A stretch of 64,000 nt of DNA. Origin: Pelagibacterium halotolerans B2 (GTDB lineage Bacteria; Pseudomonadota; Alphaproteobacteria; Rhizobiales; Devosiaceae). Shown here piece after piece: positions 1-10,686 of this stretch. A model generated the notes under the pieces. The model did no database searches. It was not told where the DNA came from and saw nothing but the letters and a program-made list of their open reading frames with translations. The stretch spans positions 3,433,001 to 3,497,000 of the forward strand of contig NC_016078.1 of assembly GCF_000230555.1 (NCBI RefSeq). The letters are read 5' to 3'. Both the position numbers and the translations under genes were made by a program. The stretch's first letter is position 1. Each line of letters starts with the position of its first letter.

Positions 1-26
1 CACCATCAGCAGAGGAAGGGGGCTTT

Positions 27-467
27 ATGCCCGGCGGGTCGCGTCAGCCCTTGCGGCAAAATTGGCTCAATGAGACGGGCAGCTCCGCCGTCGAATTTGC
101 CTTGATCGCGCCCGTCTTCCTGCTGCTTGTGTTCGGTGCCATCGGTTATGGCATTTATTTCGGCGCTGCCCATTCGGTCCAGCAACTGGCCGCCGATGCG
201 GCCCGCGCCGCGGTGGCCGGGCTCTCGGGCGCCGAGCGCACGGCCCTCGCCACCGCCTTCCTCGCCGACAATGGTGGCTCGTACGTCCTTATCGACCCCG
301 ATCTCCTGACAATCGAGGCCGCCCCCAGCCCGTCCGATCCCGACCAGTTCCTGGTCCGTGTCAGCTATGATGCATCGGCGCTGCCCATCTGGAATCTCCA
401 CCCCCCGCTTCCCCTGCCCGACAGGACGATAAGGTTTGCCTCAACCATTCGGAATGGCGGGGTGTGA
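27..467 (+). CDS. TadE-like pilus assembly protein
   Basis: 146 aa. Residues about 19-45 form the typical TadE/TadG N-terminal stretch: a short polar leader, SSAVEFALIAPVFLLLVFGA, then a single membrane helix with an acidic residue just ahead of it. The remainder is a small extracytoplasmic domain. TadE-like pseudopilins belong to the tight-adherence (Flp pilus) secretion system and are processed by a prepilin peptidase; that is family knowledge. A TadG-like gene follows after 3 bases, so the two are very probably co-transcribed. Whatever lies upstream is outside the window, so it is unknown whether a full tad cluster is present. The start is the ATG preceded by AGAGGAAGGGGG. Confidence 0.8.
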   Translation: MPGGSRQPLRQNWLNETGSSAVEFALIAPVFLLLVFGAIGYGIYFGAAHSVQQLAADAARAAVAGLSGAERTALATAFLADNGGSYVLIDPDLLTIEAAPSPSDPDQFLVRVSYDASALPIWNLHPPLPLPDRTIRFASTIRNGGV

Positions 468-470
468 GCC

Positions 471-2123
471 ATGCACCGGCTCCAGGGTTTTCTCGCCGAT
501 GTCAGGGCCAATGTCGTAACGCTGTTTGCCGCCGGCGCGCCGGTGCTGCTCGGGCTGGCGGCCTTTGCCGTCGATGAGGCCTCCCTGCATCTTGAAAAGC
601 GCCGTTTGCAATCGGCCGCCGATCTGGCCGCCATCCATGCCGCAGCCGACCCCGCCAACGCCGCCGACCGCGTGCGGGTGGCCCTGACGGACGCGGGTTA
701 TGATCCCTTGCCCGAAACAATTCTCGTCCAGACCGGCCATTACGCCCCCGATCCATCGCTTGCTCCCGCGTCCCGCTTTGCCCCCGATACCGGCCCGGTC
801 AATGCGGCCCGCGTCACCCTGCGGCGCCAGGGCACCGTCCATTTCGCTTCGATTTTCGGTTTTGCCCCGCCCCGCATCGGCGTTGTGGCCACCGCCAGCG
901 CCACCCCCATGGCCACCTGGTCCATCGGCTCGCGCCTCGCCAGCCTCGATGGCGGCGTGCTCAACGCCGTGCTGGGCGGCCTTCTGGGCACCCAATTGTC
1001 CCTCACCCTGCTCGATTACAACGCCATTGCCGATATCGATATTGCGCTGCTCGATTTCCTCGACGCCCTGGCCGGCGAAGTCGGTCTGGAGGTCGGCACC
1101 TATTCCGAACTCCTCGATGCCGATGTTTCGCTCGGCGCCATCGCCACCGCAATCGCCTCGGCCTCGGGGGGCAATGCAGTCCTCGTGCAACTGGCCGGGC
1201 TGATCGACGAAACCATCAGTGTGGATATGGCACGCCTCATCGTCGCCGACGGGCTGGCCGGGCTGGCGCTTGGCACTTCGGCCGCCGTCGAGGCCAGCAT
1301 CGATGCGCTGGGCCTTTTGTCCGCCGCCGCATTGGTGGCCGATGGCAACCGCCATGTCAGCCTTGAGCTGGGCGCGGGCGTACCGGGCATTGTCGGCATC
1401 GACGTGGCGCTCGTCGTGGGCGAACCGCCGGTCACCGGCTGGTTTACGCTCTCGGGCGAGGGCGACTATCTGCGCACCGCCCAGACCCGGCTGCGGCTCG
1501 ATATATCCGTTCTGGGCGATGGCGGCGGCCTCGGCCTGCTCGATATCACATTGCCCGTCTATGCCGAGCTCGCCCCCGCCGAAGCCCGCATCGCGTCCCT
1601 CGCCTGCCCGCCCGGCCGCCCCGATCAGGGTACGGCCACCATCGCCGCGCGCCCCGGTGTGTTGCGGCTCGCCGTGGGCAACACCCCGCATGCGGCCTTC
1701 CTCGACACACAAAGCCCGCTGGTGGTCACCGAAACGCCCATCGTCTCGCTTCTGGGCGGTATTGCCCGGGTCAATGCCCGCGCCGATATTTCAATGAGCC
1801 AGACAAGCCCCGTCCCGCTCTATTTCACGGCGGCCGACGCCGCCAATGGCACCATCCGCACGGCAAGCACGCAAACCCCCGTGTCGAGCCTCACCAGCTC
1901 CTTGATCGGCGATCTCGACCTGGAACTGGAAATCTTGTCGATCAGCCTGCTCGGCTCGCTCCTCTCGGGCGCGCTGGGCACCGTCGAAACCCTGCTCGAT
2001 CCTGTTGCCCCCATCCTCGACGAGGTCCTGATGGTGCTTTTCGATACGCTCGGCCTCGGCCTTGGCGAAATCGATGTCGCCGTCCACGGCTTCGACTGCC
2101 GCAACGCCGCCCTGGTGCAATAG
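471..2123 (+). CDS. TadG-like pilus/secreted protein
   Basis: 550 aa. The N-terminal 70 residues match TadG-like (putative Flp pilus-assembly) proteins: a short cytoplasmic leader, a hydrophobic helix (VTLFAAGAPVLLGLAAFAVD) and EKRRLQSAADLAAIHAA, the usual run after the helix. The rest is unusually rich in Leu, Gly, Ala, Asp and Val with many short hydrophobic stretches, and no von Willebrand A MIDAS motif was seen, so the C-terminal function is unknown. It starts 3 bases after the TadE-like stop codon and probably shares its mRNA. The protein is expected to be membrane-anchored with its bulk in the periplasm. Confidence 0.7.
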   Translation: MHRLQGFLADVRANVVTLFAAGAPVLLGLAAFAVDEASLHLEKRRLQSAADLAAIHAAADPANAADRVRVALTDAGYDPLPETILVQTGHYAPDPSLAPASRFAPDTGPVNAARVTLRRQGTVHFASIFGFAPPRIGVVATASATPMATWSIGSRLASLDGGVLNAVLGGLLGTQLSLTLLDYNAIADIDIALLDFLDALAGEVGLEVGTYSELLDADVSLGAIATAIASASGGNAVLVQLAGLIDETISVDMARLIVADGLAGLALGTSAAVEASIDALGLLSAAALVADGNRHVSLELGAGVPGIVGIDVALVVGEPPVTGWFTLSGEGDYLRTAQTRLRLDISVLGDGGGLGLLDITLPVYAELAPAEARIASLACPPGRPDQGTATIAARPGVLRLAVGNTPHAAFLDTQSPLVVTETPIVSLLGGIARVNARADISMSQTSPVPLYFTAADAANGTIRTASTQTPVSSLTSSLIGDLDLELEILSISLLGSLLSGALGTVETLLDPVAPILDEVLMVLFDTLGLGLGEIDVAVHGFDCRNAALVQ

Positions 2124-2188
2124 GGCCAGTCCCACCCAAAGAAAAAGCGCTCTTCTGCGCTCGGCACCATCGGCGCCACACACCCTTG

Positions 2189-2227
2189 GTCACCCCGGCC
2201 TTGAGCCGGGGTCCAGTACACTCGGCG
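2189..2227. repeat. GTCATCCCGG-type intergenic repeat, copy 1
   Basis: A short palindrome (CCCCGGCCTTGAGCCGGGG core) flanked by GTCA on one side and TCCAGTACACTCGGCG on the other. Related copies lie at about 17119, 19862, 38422, 40029, 46552, 46714, 57977 and 58339, with a truncated one at 54448. All are intergenic. Confidence 0.8.
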
Positions 2228-2364
2228 TTCGCGATAGACCCCATCAATCTTGCCGGTTACCGAATCCCCTGTGACGCCGGTGAGAAGGTCGATTTCCCGC
2301 TTCCTGCCCCGGTGAAAGCCGGGGGCCGGCAACATTGCGGCAGTCGAAAACTCAAATGCTCGTG

Positions 2365-2970
2365 CTACCCCTTGGCCTTTCCATTGGGATGCAGCGTCTC
2401 CCCCCGCGCCAGCATGGCAACGAATTTTTCGATGTTGCGGGACCGTGTTTCCGCCTTTTTGACCCCGTTGATCCGGAACATCAGCGCATAAAGATTGGCG
2501 CGATTGAGCGTTTCATAGACCTTGAACGCCTCAGGATTTGCCCGCACCGCCGCAACAAAATCCTCGGGCATGGTGAATTCGGCCCCCGAGGAATAGGCAG
2601 CGTCCCAGCGCCCGTCGCCCTTGGCCGCCTCGATCTGCGCCAGTCCCGGTTCGCGCATCAGCCCGTCTTCGATCAGCTTTTCGGCGTGGCGGGTATTGAT
2701 CTGGCTCCAGATCGATTTCTTGCGCCGCGGGGTAAAGCGCAAAAGATAGGATTTTTCGTCGTGCTTTTTCTTGATCCCGTCGATCCACCCCCAGCACAGC
2801 CCGGCCCGCACGGCCTCCTCGTAACTGATCGTTTCGACCCCCGATCCCTTCTTGAAAAACTGAACCCAAACCTCGTCCCATGCGCCCCCATGCTGGGCCA
2901 GCCAGCCATAAAAGCTCTCGAAATCGACAAACGGACGAATTTTATCCGGATCGGGAATGACAGGCGGCAT
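2365..2970 (-). CDS. YdeI/OmpD-associated family protein
   Basis: 201 aa. The protein begins PPVIPDPDKIRPFVDFESF and carries the hallmark WVQFFKKGSG, EAVRAGLCWGWIDGIKK, RFTPRRKKSIWS and ALMFRINGVKK segments of the YdeI/OmdA family (small soluble proteins linked to bacteriocin or peptide resistance in enterics; the molecular role is unclear). The reading frame stays open further upstream, but that stretch is repeat DNA. The ATG ending at 2970 has AAGAGGAG eight bases upstream and fits family length. It stands alone, convergent with the TadG-like gene. Confidence 0.85.
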   Translation of the reverse strand: MPPVIPDPDKIRPFVDFESFYGWLAQHGGAWDEVWVQFFKKGSGVETISYEEAVRAGLCWGWIDGIKKKHDEKSYLLRFTPRRKKSIWSQINTRHAEKLIEDGLMREPGLAQIEAAKGDGRWDAAYSSGAEFTMPEDFVAAVRANPEAFKVYETLNRANLYALMFRINGVKKAETRSRNIEKFVAMLARGETLHPNGKAKG

Positions 2971-3054
2971 GACGACTCCTCTTTTCCCCAACTCTACAGA
3001 GAGACGCTGTCCGTGCAAGTGATGGCCCGGGAGACAGTGCGCAAGGCCTAAAAG

Positions 3055-3188
3055 AAAGGCCCCCTCACCCGTCTGGCTGCGCCAGCCGACCTCTCCCCCA
3101 AGGGAGAGGTGTCCCCCGGCACTTGCGGCTTTCTTACCTCTCCCTTGGGGGGAGAGGTCGGACCGCAGGTCCGGGTGAGGGGGCCTTT
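3055..3188. repeat. REP-like palindrome, CTCTCCC family, copy 1
   Basis: A 134-bp nested palindrome. The outer arms are AAAGGCCCCCTCACCCG and CGGGTGAGGGGGCCTTT; inside lie two CTCTCCC/GGGAGAG hairpins. Similar elements are at 6765-6881 and 19684-19821. The folded RNA would be very stable. It lies just upstream of the YdeI-like gene. Confidence 0.8.
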
Positions 3189-3282
3189 CCTTTGCGCGAT
3201 ACAGAGATATGGTCCTGCTCATCATGAGCCAACGCAAAACCATTCGCGGCGCGAGAGCCTGCGAAAAACACGAATTTCAAAG

Positions 3283-3560
3283 GAAGACTGGACGAGGCGA
3301 AGCCGAGGACCCGGCCGACCATTCGGTCGCGCCATCGCAGGCGCAACGAAGGGCATAGGGCGGTTTTAGCCCGTCATGTCCGCAGTGGTGCGCGTCGTGA
3401 GAAAAAAGAAACAAATGGTGGAGGTAAGAGGCGAAGCCTCGAACCGCGACAAGGCCGCAAATGCGGCCCGCGCAACGTTTTGCGCGCCCCATCGGAGCGC
3501 CAGCGAACCGCGTAGCGCGGCTTTAGCGCGTCATGCGGTGAGTGATACGGCGCGTGAGAT
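3283..3560. repeat. Degenerate repeat cluster flanking tRNA-Ala, left side
   Basis: Two diverged copies of a unit that reads GAGGCGAAGCC-GAGGAC, then a CGGCC/GGCCG-rich hairpin, then CAGCG..CGCATAGGGCG-like and GTCATG-CCGCAGTGGTGCG. A third copy is at 3779-3975 on the other side of the tRNA. No coding potential is convincing here. Confidence 0.55.
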
Positions 3561-3568
3561 ATGGAAAA

Positions 3569-3644
3569 TGGTGGAGCCAAGCGGGATCGAACCGCTGACC
3601 TCCTGCATGCCATGCAGGCGCTCTCCCAGCTGAGCTATGGCCCC
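3569..3644 (-). tRNA. tRNA-Ala (anticodon GGC)
   Basis: 76 nt on the minus strand, starting GGGGCCATAGCTCAGCTGGG and ending GGCTCCACCA. The acceptor stem (GGGGCCA/TGGCTCC, one G-T pair), D-loop, GGTTCGATCC T-loop and encoded CCA are all present. The anticodon stem CCTGC/GCAGG encloses the loop ATGGCAT, giving anticodon GGC, which reads GCC/GCU alanine codons. Confidence 0.95.
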
Positions 3645-3778
3645 ATCGATTGGTGGCGCGCAATGCGCCGTCCGGGTGGTTCCTCAGGTGCCCTGAGCGA
3701 ACGGGCGGAACCTAGTGAGAAGTGTTTTGCGACGCAAGAGCAAAAATTGCCATGCGTCGCAAATTTTTCATGCGGCTC

Positions 3779-3975
3779 GAAAAAGCCCTGTCATGCCCGC
3801 AGCGGTGCGCGCCGTGAGACGGATGGACGAGGCGCAGCCGAGGACCTCGGCCAACGTTTTGGCCGCCCCGCCGGAGGGCCAGCGCACGGCATAGCGCGCA
3901 GGCCGCCGGCGCGAGGCAAAAAGACCGCGCGCGTCATGCCCGCAGCGGTGCGGCCCGTGAGGCAAAACAACCGAG
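3779..3975. repeat. Degenerate repeat cluster flanking tRNA-Ala, right side
   Basis: Third copy of the unit seen at 3283-3560: GAGGCGCAGCCGAGGACC, a GGCC-rich hairpin, GCCAGCGCACGGCATAGCGC, and GTCATGCCCGCAGCGGTGCG occurring twice (about 3793 and 3936). The 336 bp between the tRNA and the next gene hold nothing else recognisable. Confidence 0.55.
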
Positions 3976-3979
3976 CGCT

Positions 3980-4417
3980 TTAGCGCTCGTCATCGTCCAC
4001 TTCGACGTCGAAATCGATGTCGTCTTCGTCGTCATCGGTTTCAAGGAAGGTGTCGTCGTCGTCACCGCCCAGTTCCTCGTCGACCTCGACATCCTCGACA
4101 TCGGGAATGTCGTCGTCATTGTCGTCATCATCGTCGGTATCGTCTTCGGCATCGCTGAGCGAGATGACTTCGGCGCCCGCTTCAGCGGCCGCGACATCCA
4201 CGTCGGCCTCCTCGACCTCGTCTTCTTCTTCGACCTTGTCGGCCTTGCGCTCCTTGGCACCGAACTTGGCGGCCGCCTTTTCCTGAGCGGCTTCGAAAAA
4301 GCTCAAGGGATAGGATTTTCCGGTATAGGGCGAGACCACCGGGTCCTTACCCAGATCGTAGAATTTCTTGCCCGTCACCGGGCATGTCCGCTTGGTACCG
4401 CGTTCGTCACTGGCCAA
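3980..4417 (-). CDS. TIGR02300 family protein
   Basis: 145 aa. The N-terminus (RGTKRTCPVTGKKFYDLGKD followed by PVVSPYTGKSYPLSFFE) is the conserved FYDLN-acid domain of TIGR02300, a small alphaproteobacterial family of unknown function. The family usually has FYDLN; here Asn is replaced by Gly. The C-terminal 90 residues are almost entirely Asp/Glu with a few hydrophobic breaks, a feature of the family. The acidic tail is encoded by tandem GAC/GAT/GAA codons, so this part may vary in length between strains. The gene is divergent from aroA and close to a tRNA-Ala gene. Confidence 0.9.
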   Translation of the reverse strand: MASDERGTKRTCPVTGKKFYDLGKDPVVSPYTGKSYPLSFFEAAQEKAAAKFGAKERKADKVEEEDEVEEADVDVAAAEAGAEVISLSDAEDDTDDDDDNDDDIPDVEDVEVDEELGGDDDDTFLETDDDEDDIDFDVEVDDDER

Positions 4418-4460
4418 GGCAATTCCCCATTCATCTGCTGCTGTAGGGTTGGTATTTCGA

Positions 4461-4500
4461 GCGCCCCGAAAAACGCTAGCGGGTTTTTGCTAAGGGGCGC
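4461..4500. promoter_or_regulatory. Palindrome between divergent TIGR02300 and aroA genes
   Basis: GCGCCCC and GGGGCGC arms separated by 26 bases, with an inner GCTAGC. It sits in the divergent promoter region between 4418 and 4689. It may be an operator or a hairpin; no regulator can be named. Confidence 0.3.
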
Positions 4501-4620
4501 AACAGGCATAAAGTGCGGGCGCAACACCCTCGGCAGAATAAGGGCGGCCACGTTGGGGGTTCGGTTAGCGTGAAATTTTCGCCGCTGTCAAACGCAAAAT
4601 GTAAGCGGCCATGCCCGTGA

Positions 4621-6677
<2,057 letters not shown>

Positions 6678-6764
6678 AGAGCGAAGGCAAAATCCAAACT
6701 TGCGGCGTTGGGCCACTAATCTTTCGCCGGGTGCTGGGACAATCGATAGCGTTGTGCTCTTGGC

Positions 6765-6881
6765 CTCCCCTCACCCCGTCCCTCTCCTCAGAGGGGCGAG
6801 GGAGTGAAGTCTTTGGCGAGCCCCTGATGTCCTTCGCCCCTTTGGGGAGAAGGTGGCCGCGAAGCGGTCGGATGAGGGGCG
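6765..6881. repeat. REP-like palindrome, CTCTCCC family, copy 2
   Basis: CCCCTCACCCCGTCCCTCTC and CAGAGGGGCGAGGG start a nested palindrome that closes with GGTCGGATGAGGGGC, resembling 3055-3188 and 19684-19821. It lies in the cmk-rpsA gap and might modulate how much cmk transcript continues into rpsA. Confidence 0.7.
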
Positions 6882-6993
6882 CAGCTCATGCAACCGGCAC
6901 CGTTCGTTGTTTTTGTTCCACCCCCTGCCCATATACCTATCATCATCAACACCAACCCAAATGTTCCGCGCACCCGCTCGGAATGGAGTTTTA

Positions 6994-8697
6994 ATGGCTA
7001 ACCAGACCGCATCTGCAGAAGATTTCGAACAGCTCCTTTTTGAGAGCTTTCACGACATCGATCCCGTCGAGGGCACCGTTGTCAAAGGCAAGGTCGTCGC
7101 AATCGAAAAAGACCTCGCCATCATCGACGTTGGACTGAAGACCGAAGGCCGCGTGCCGATGAAGGAATTCGGCGCCGCCGGCCGCGACGGCACCATTGCC
7201 GTTGGCTCGGAAGTCGAAGTCTATGTCGACCGCGTCGAAAACGCGATGGGCGAGGCTGTCCTCTCCCGTGAGAAGGCCCGCCGCGAAGAAAGCTGGGTCC
7301 GCCTCGAAGTCCTTTACGACAAGGGCGAAAAGGTCGAAGGCCAGATCTTCAACCAGGTCAAGGGCGGCTTCACCGTCGATCTCGATGGCGCCGTGGCCTT
7401 CCTGCCGCGCTCCCAGGTCGATATCCGCCCCATCCGCGACATCGCTCCCCTGATGAACGTGCCGCAGCCCTTCCAGATTCTGAAAATGGACAAGCGCCGC
7501 GGCAATATCGTCGTCTCGCGCCGCGCCATTCTCGAAGAGAGCCGCGCCGAACAGCGTTCGGAAATCGTCCAGCAGCTCGAAGAGGGCCAGGTGGTCGAAG
7601 GCGTCGTCAAGAACATCACCGATTACGGTGCGTTCGTTGATCTGGGCGGCATCGATGGCCTGCTCCACGTCACCGACATCGCATGGCGCCGCGTCAATCA
7701 CCCCAACGAAGTCCTGGCGATCGGCGAGACCATCAAGGTCCAGATCATCCGCGTCAATCAGGAAAGCCATCGTATTTCGCTGGGCATGAAGCAGCTCCAG
7801 GCCGATCCCTGGGAAGGCATTGCCGCCAAGTACCCGGTGGAAGCCAAGTTCACTGGCCGCGTGACCAACATCACCGATTACGGTGCGTTCGTCGAACTCG
7901 AGCCGGGCATCGAAGGCCTGATCCACGTCTCGGAAATGAGCTGGACCAAAAAGAACGTCCATCCGGGCAAGATCGTCTCGACCTCCCAGGAAGTCGAAGT
8001 GGTCGTTCTCGAAGTCGATCCCGAAAAGCGCCGCATCTCGCTTGGTTTGAAGCAAACCCTCGCCAATCCGTGGGAAAGCTTTGCCGACAAGTTCCCGATC
8101 GGCGCCGAGATCGAAGGCGAAGTCAAGAACAAGACCGAATTCGGCCTGTTCATCGGCCTCGATGGCGATGTGGACGGCATGGTCCACCTCTCCGATCTCG
8201 ACTGGAACCGTCCGGGCGAAGAAGCGCTTGAGGATTACAACCGTGGCGATATCGTCAAGGCCAAGGTTCTCGACGTCGATATCGACAAGGAACGCATTTC
8301 CCTGGGCATCAAGCAGCTTGGGTCCGATGCGATGGCCGATGCCGCTGCCGGCTCCGATGGCCTGCGCAAGGGTGCCATCGTCACCACCGAAGTCACCGCC
8401 GTTACCGATGGTGGCCTCGAAGTGCGCATCGCCGATACCGACCTCAGCGCCTTCATCCGCCGCTCCGATCTGAGCCGCGACCGTGAAGACCAGCGCCCCG
8501 AACGCTTCGCCGTCGGCGAAAAGGTCGATGCCCGCATCACCCAGTTCGACAAGAAGACCCGCCGCATCGGCCTTTCGATCAAGGCCCTGGAAATCGCCGA
8601 AGAAAAAGAAGCCGTCGCTCAGTACGGTTCCTCCGACTCCGGCGCCTCCCTCGGCGACATCCTTGGTGCTGCGCTGAAAGGCCAGGACAAGAAGTAA
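6994..8697 (+). CDS. rpsA: 30S ribosomal protein S1
   Basis: 567 aa with six S1 (OB-fold) repeats, recognisable by VEGTVVKGKVVAIEKD, EGQIFNQVKGGFTVDLDG, VEGVVKNITDYGAFVDLGG, FTGRVTNITDYGAFVELEPG, IEGEVKNKTEFGLFIGLDG and a last degenerate copy. S1 binds mRNA leaders and brings them to the 30S subunit. The ATG at 6994 has GGAG five to eight bases upstream; frames open further upstream are repeat DNA. Codon use is strongly biased (GTC, CTC, GAA, AAG), as expected of a highly expressed gene. A rho-independent terminator follows at once. Confidence 0.97.
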   Translation: MANQTASAEDFEQLLFESFHDIDPVEGTVVKGKVVAIEKDLAIIDVGLKTEGRVPMKEFGAAGRDGTIAVGSEVEVYVDRVENAMGEAVLSREKARREESWVRLEVLYDKGEKVEGQIFNQVKGGFTVDLDGAVAFLPRSQVDIRPIRDIAPLMNVPQPFQILKMDKRRGNIVVSRRAILEESRAEQRSEIVQQLEEGQVVEGVVKNITDYGAFVDLGGIDGLLHVTDIAWRRVNHPNEVLAIGETIKVQIIRVNQESHRISLGMKQLQADPWEGIAAKYPVEAKFTGRVTNITDYGAFVELEPGIEGLIHVSEMSWTKKNVHPGKIVSTSQEVEVVVLEVDPEKRRISLGLKQTLANPWESFADKFPIGAEIEGEVKNKTEFGLFIGLDGDVDGMVHLSDLDWNRPGEEALEDYNRGDIVKAKVLDVDIDKERISLGIKQLGSDAMADAAAGSDGLRKGAIVTTEVTAVTDGGLEVRIADTDLSAFIRRSDLSRDREDQRPERFAVGEKVDARITQFDKKTRRIGLSIKALEIAEEKEAVAQYGSSDSGASLGDILGAALKGQDKK

Positions 8698-8718
8698 GCA
8701 ACGTAGTTGCTTCGACTT

Positions 8719-8752
8719 TAAGGGGCTCGCGCAAAAGCGCGGGCCCTTTTTT
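8719..8752 (+). terminator. Rho-independent terminator after rpsA
   Basis: GGGCTCGCGC-AAAA-GCGCGGGCCC with one mismatch, followed by a run of T, 22 bases after the rpsA stop. Confidence 0.9.
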
Positions 8753-8914
8753 AGAGCTGGCATTTCGGCGAGCCCTTGGGAGGGATAAGTGTCCGCTCGG
8801 GTGGTTCTGGTCGGGTTACCTTAGCGATCGGACCCACAAGAGAAAACGTATGGATCGACGGGACTCGGTTCCCGTTTGCCAGCTCTCAATTTTTGCGATC
8901 AATACTTTCGCTTC

Positions 8915-9730
8915 TTACGCCCCAGTACGTTCTGCGAAATCAACCATCTGGTTGCGCAGCTCAGAGAAGCGATCGATTGCTGGCAGCTCCCTTATCGCCT
9001 TGTCAGTTGGGCGATATCGCATGAAGCCCTCAAGTTTTACCTTATGGTCAAAATAGTTTTCGATCTGTTCATTGGAGAGCATGAAGAAGGCAAGAGCATC
9101 GTCGACGGTGAGGATCATTCCGTTACCCTGCCCAGTCAGCATGTTCGCGAAATACTGCACGCGGTACGCGTTCATACCTGCCGCGTTTTCCTTGGCGTGC
9201 TCCGAGATCAGGGTATTCCGCTCCAATCGAATGGCGTTGTATTCCTTCATGGCGGACATTGCCCGGTGAATGAAGGTCGACAGATGCGGCATCTCCTCGG
9301 CCACCCTTGAAAGTTCAAGGAAGTCAGGTGGCTCGAGCTCGTAAGCATGGGGGATCGTCTGATAAAAGTACCGCAGCTTTTGGCTGCCTTCAACGAGCGG
9401 CTTAATGTTCGTGGCATCTTCGTAGGACGCTTCCACAAGCTTCTGCATTGTATCGACCTCCGGAGCGAGGTCGTTGAGGAACTGCCGTTTATGCGAGATG
9501 AGCGTCTCCATATTCGTACTGGCGCACGTCAAAACGCGCTTCAGCGCGTCATTTACCGCTTCATCTCTGTCATGTTGATCGCGGCGGCGATAGAACCACT
9601 GTTGAATCGCGAAGGCCAACAAGCCGAACATGAAACCACCTGCAGTGCCAATCGCCGTCTGAATGATCGGCATCCAGTTGAAGCCCATTTCAGAAATGCG
9701 AACGAACTCGACAATCATGGGATCCGTCAT
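8915..9730 (-). CDS. Membrane-anchored protein of unknown function, partner of AbiTii protein
   Basis: 271 aa. One membrane helix lies near the N-terminus (about residues 19-45, PIIQTAIGTAGGFMFGLLAF) followed by a basic RRRDQHDRDE stretch and a long, mostly helical charged domain with no motif I recognise. The start codon overlaps the stop of the upstream AbiTii gene by 4 bases (ATGA), so the two are translated together and probably act together. Base composition is visibly less GC-rich than in neighbouring genes. The predicted layout (short N-terminal segment, one helix, cytoplasmic body) resembles effector subunits in some abortive-infection pairs, but no function can be assigned. The 217 bp between it and rpsA hold only the rpsA terminator. 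Confidence 0.7.
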   Translation of the reverse strand: MTDPMIVEFVRISEMGFNWMPIIQTAIGTAGGFMFGLLAFAIQQWFYRRRDQHDRDEAVNDALKRVLTCASTNMETLISHKRQFLNDLAPEVDTMQKLVEASYEDATNIKPLVEGSQKLRYFYQTIPHAYELEPPDFLELSRVAEEMPHLSTFIHRAMSAMKEYNAIRLERNTLISEHAKENAAGMNAYRVQYFANMLTGQGNGMILTVDDALAFFMLSNEQIENYFDHKVKLEGFMRYRPTDKAIRELPAIDRFSELRNQMVDFAERTGA

Positions 9731-10371
9731 GTGCCCCCAGGACGATTAGTCCTCACCCCACCATAGACTGTTTGGCGGAATATCTCTGTGACCGTTTGTT
9801 CACTCGATGAGCCTGCAGGCATCCTCTGATCGAGCGTCACATCGGCTGCCTCAGGAAGTCGCTTTTCGAGCTCTAGAGTCAACTCCAAGACACGGCTTCG
9901 AACAGTTTGCTTGATTTCTCTAACGGCAACCAACGACAGCTCGCCCGTGATGGAGTTGCAGGCCAAATCCGGGTACACCTTGCCCTGCAAAATAAGAATC
10001 AGGTTCGAAGCGTCGACGCCTATAGAGCCTTCTGTCTTGGCGGTCAGATCATCAACCGCTGCGACGCTCTCCCGCATTTGGAACTCCGTCCAGGATTCGC
10101 CAGCGTGTTTCTCAATCAGGTACGATGGAATTGGCGCATTTTCGATGCCGCTCGCCCATGGTCCCGACCAAGTCCCGCGATATTGGACACTCAGCTTCCG
10201 GTATTCCGGCACCTCCACATCCTTAGGATATCCTTCAGTCTCATACTTGACCCAATCCTCGAGTGGCTCGCTTCCAAGACGTGAGGCCAAAAAGCGGAGC
10301 CTCAGCAGTACTGAAGCAAGGTCGGCTTTCTCATTCAGGACTGCCGCTTGGATTTCGCCTAGAATGCCCAC
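9727..10371 (-). CDS. AbiTii domain-containing protein
   Basis: 214 aa from the GTG at 10371, which has AAAGGGGG just upstream; an in-frame upstream start at 10440 has no comparable site. The first about 130 residues fit the AbiTii domain: a leading helix (LGEIQAAVLNEKADL), LLRLRFLASRLGSEPLEDWV, ETEGYPKDVEVPEYRKL, then NAPIPSYLI. AbiTii domains take their name from an abortive-infection (phage resistance) system and commonly accompany a second, variable effector; here that is the overlapping membrane protein. The C-terminal 80 residues are helical without a known motif. Its composition is atypical for the genome, consistent with horizontal gain. Confidence 0.65.
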   Translation of the reverse strand: MGILGEIQAAVLNEKADLASVLLRLRFLASRLGSEPLEDWVKYETEGYPKDVEVPEYRKLSVQYRGTWSGPWASGIENAPIPSYLIEKHAGESWTEFQMRESVAAVDDLTAKTEGSIGVDASNLILILQGKVYPDLACNSITGELSLVAVREIKQTVRSRVLELTLELEKRLPEAADVTLDQRMPAGSSSEQTVTEIFRQTVYGGVRTNRPGGT

Positions 10372-10536
10372 GCTACCCCCTTTGATTTGAAATAGGCGCG
10401 TTATTATCAGTCGACTTGGGAACCGTCCCTGTCTGAGCAAAGCGCCAATTCTTTCCCAATCCGTATGTCAGCTTCAAGGTAACAGCAATTGCGCGACCTT
10501 TTTCCCATATGGTGTCGCGGAAGCAGTCAGGCCATT

Positions 10537-10686
10537 TCAAGCCCGTGAGCCTACCTCGATCACCCCTACATACCCGGCCCCGCCAAAACAGCATGGTATC
10601 CAACTGTCCCTCGGAAACACAGTGATATGCGGATGGTCCAAAAACAGCCGCGCCGCGTCCTCCGCTGTTTCCACCTGATCGATCAT
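10537..10686 (-). pseudogene. Possible remnant of a YCII-like small protein
   Basis: 49 codons beginning MIDQVETAEDAARLFLDHPH and ending at a TGA. It reads in the same frame as the nucleotidyltransferase gene, just after its stop. The segment GYMIDQVETAEDAARLF followed by DHPHITVFP resembles the C-terminal half of YCII/DGPF-type small proteins, but the N-terminal half is absent. The rest of the 339-bp gap shows no other gene. Degenerate remnant is the likeliest reading; a real micro-protein cannot be excluded. Confidence 0.3.

Noticed and set aside
441..1712. Open frame of 423 codons antisense to the TadG-like gene
   Set aside because: Low-complexity Gly/Ala/Asp/Gln composition, no domain; caused by GC-rich third codon positions of the sense gene.
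6991..8763. Open frame of 590 codons antisense to rpsA
   Set aside because: Mirror of the biased codon use of rpsA; no ribosome site or domain.
8776..9024. Open frame of 82 codons after the rpsA terminator
   Set aside because: Overlaps the 3' end of the minus-strand membrane protein gene, no ribosome site, no motif.
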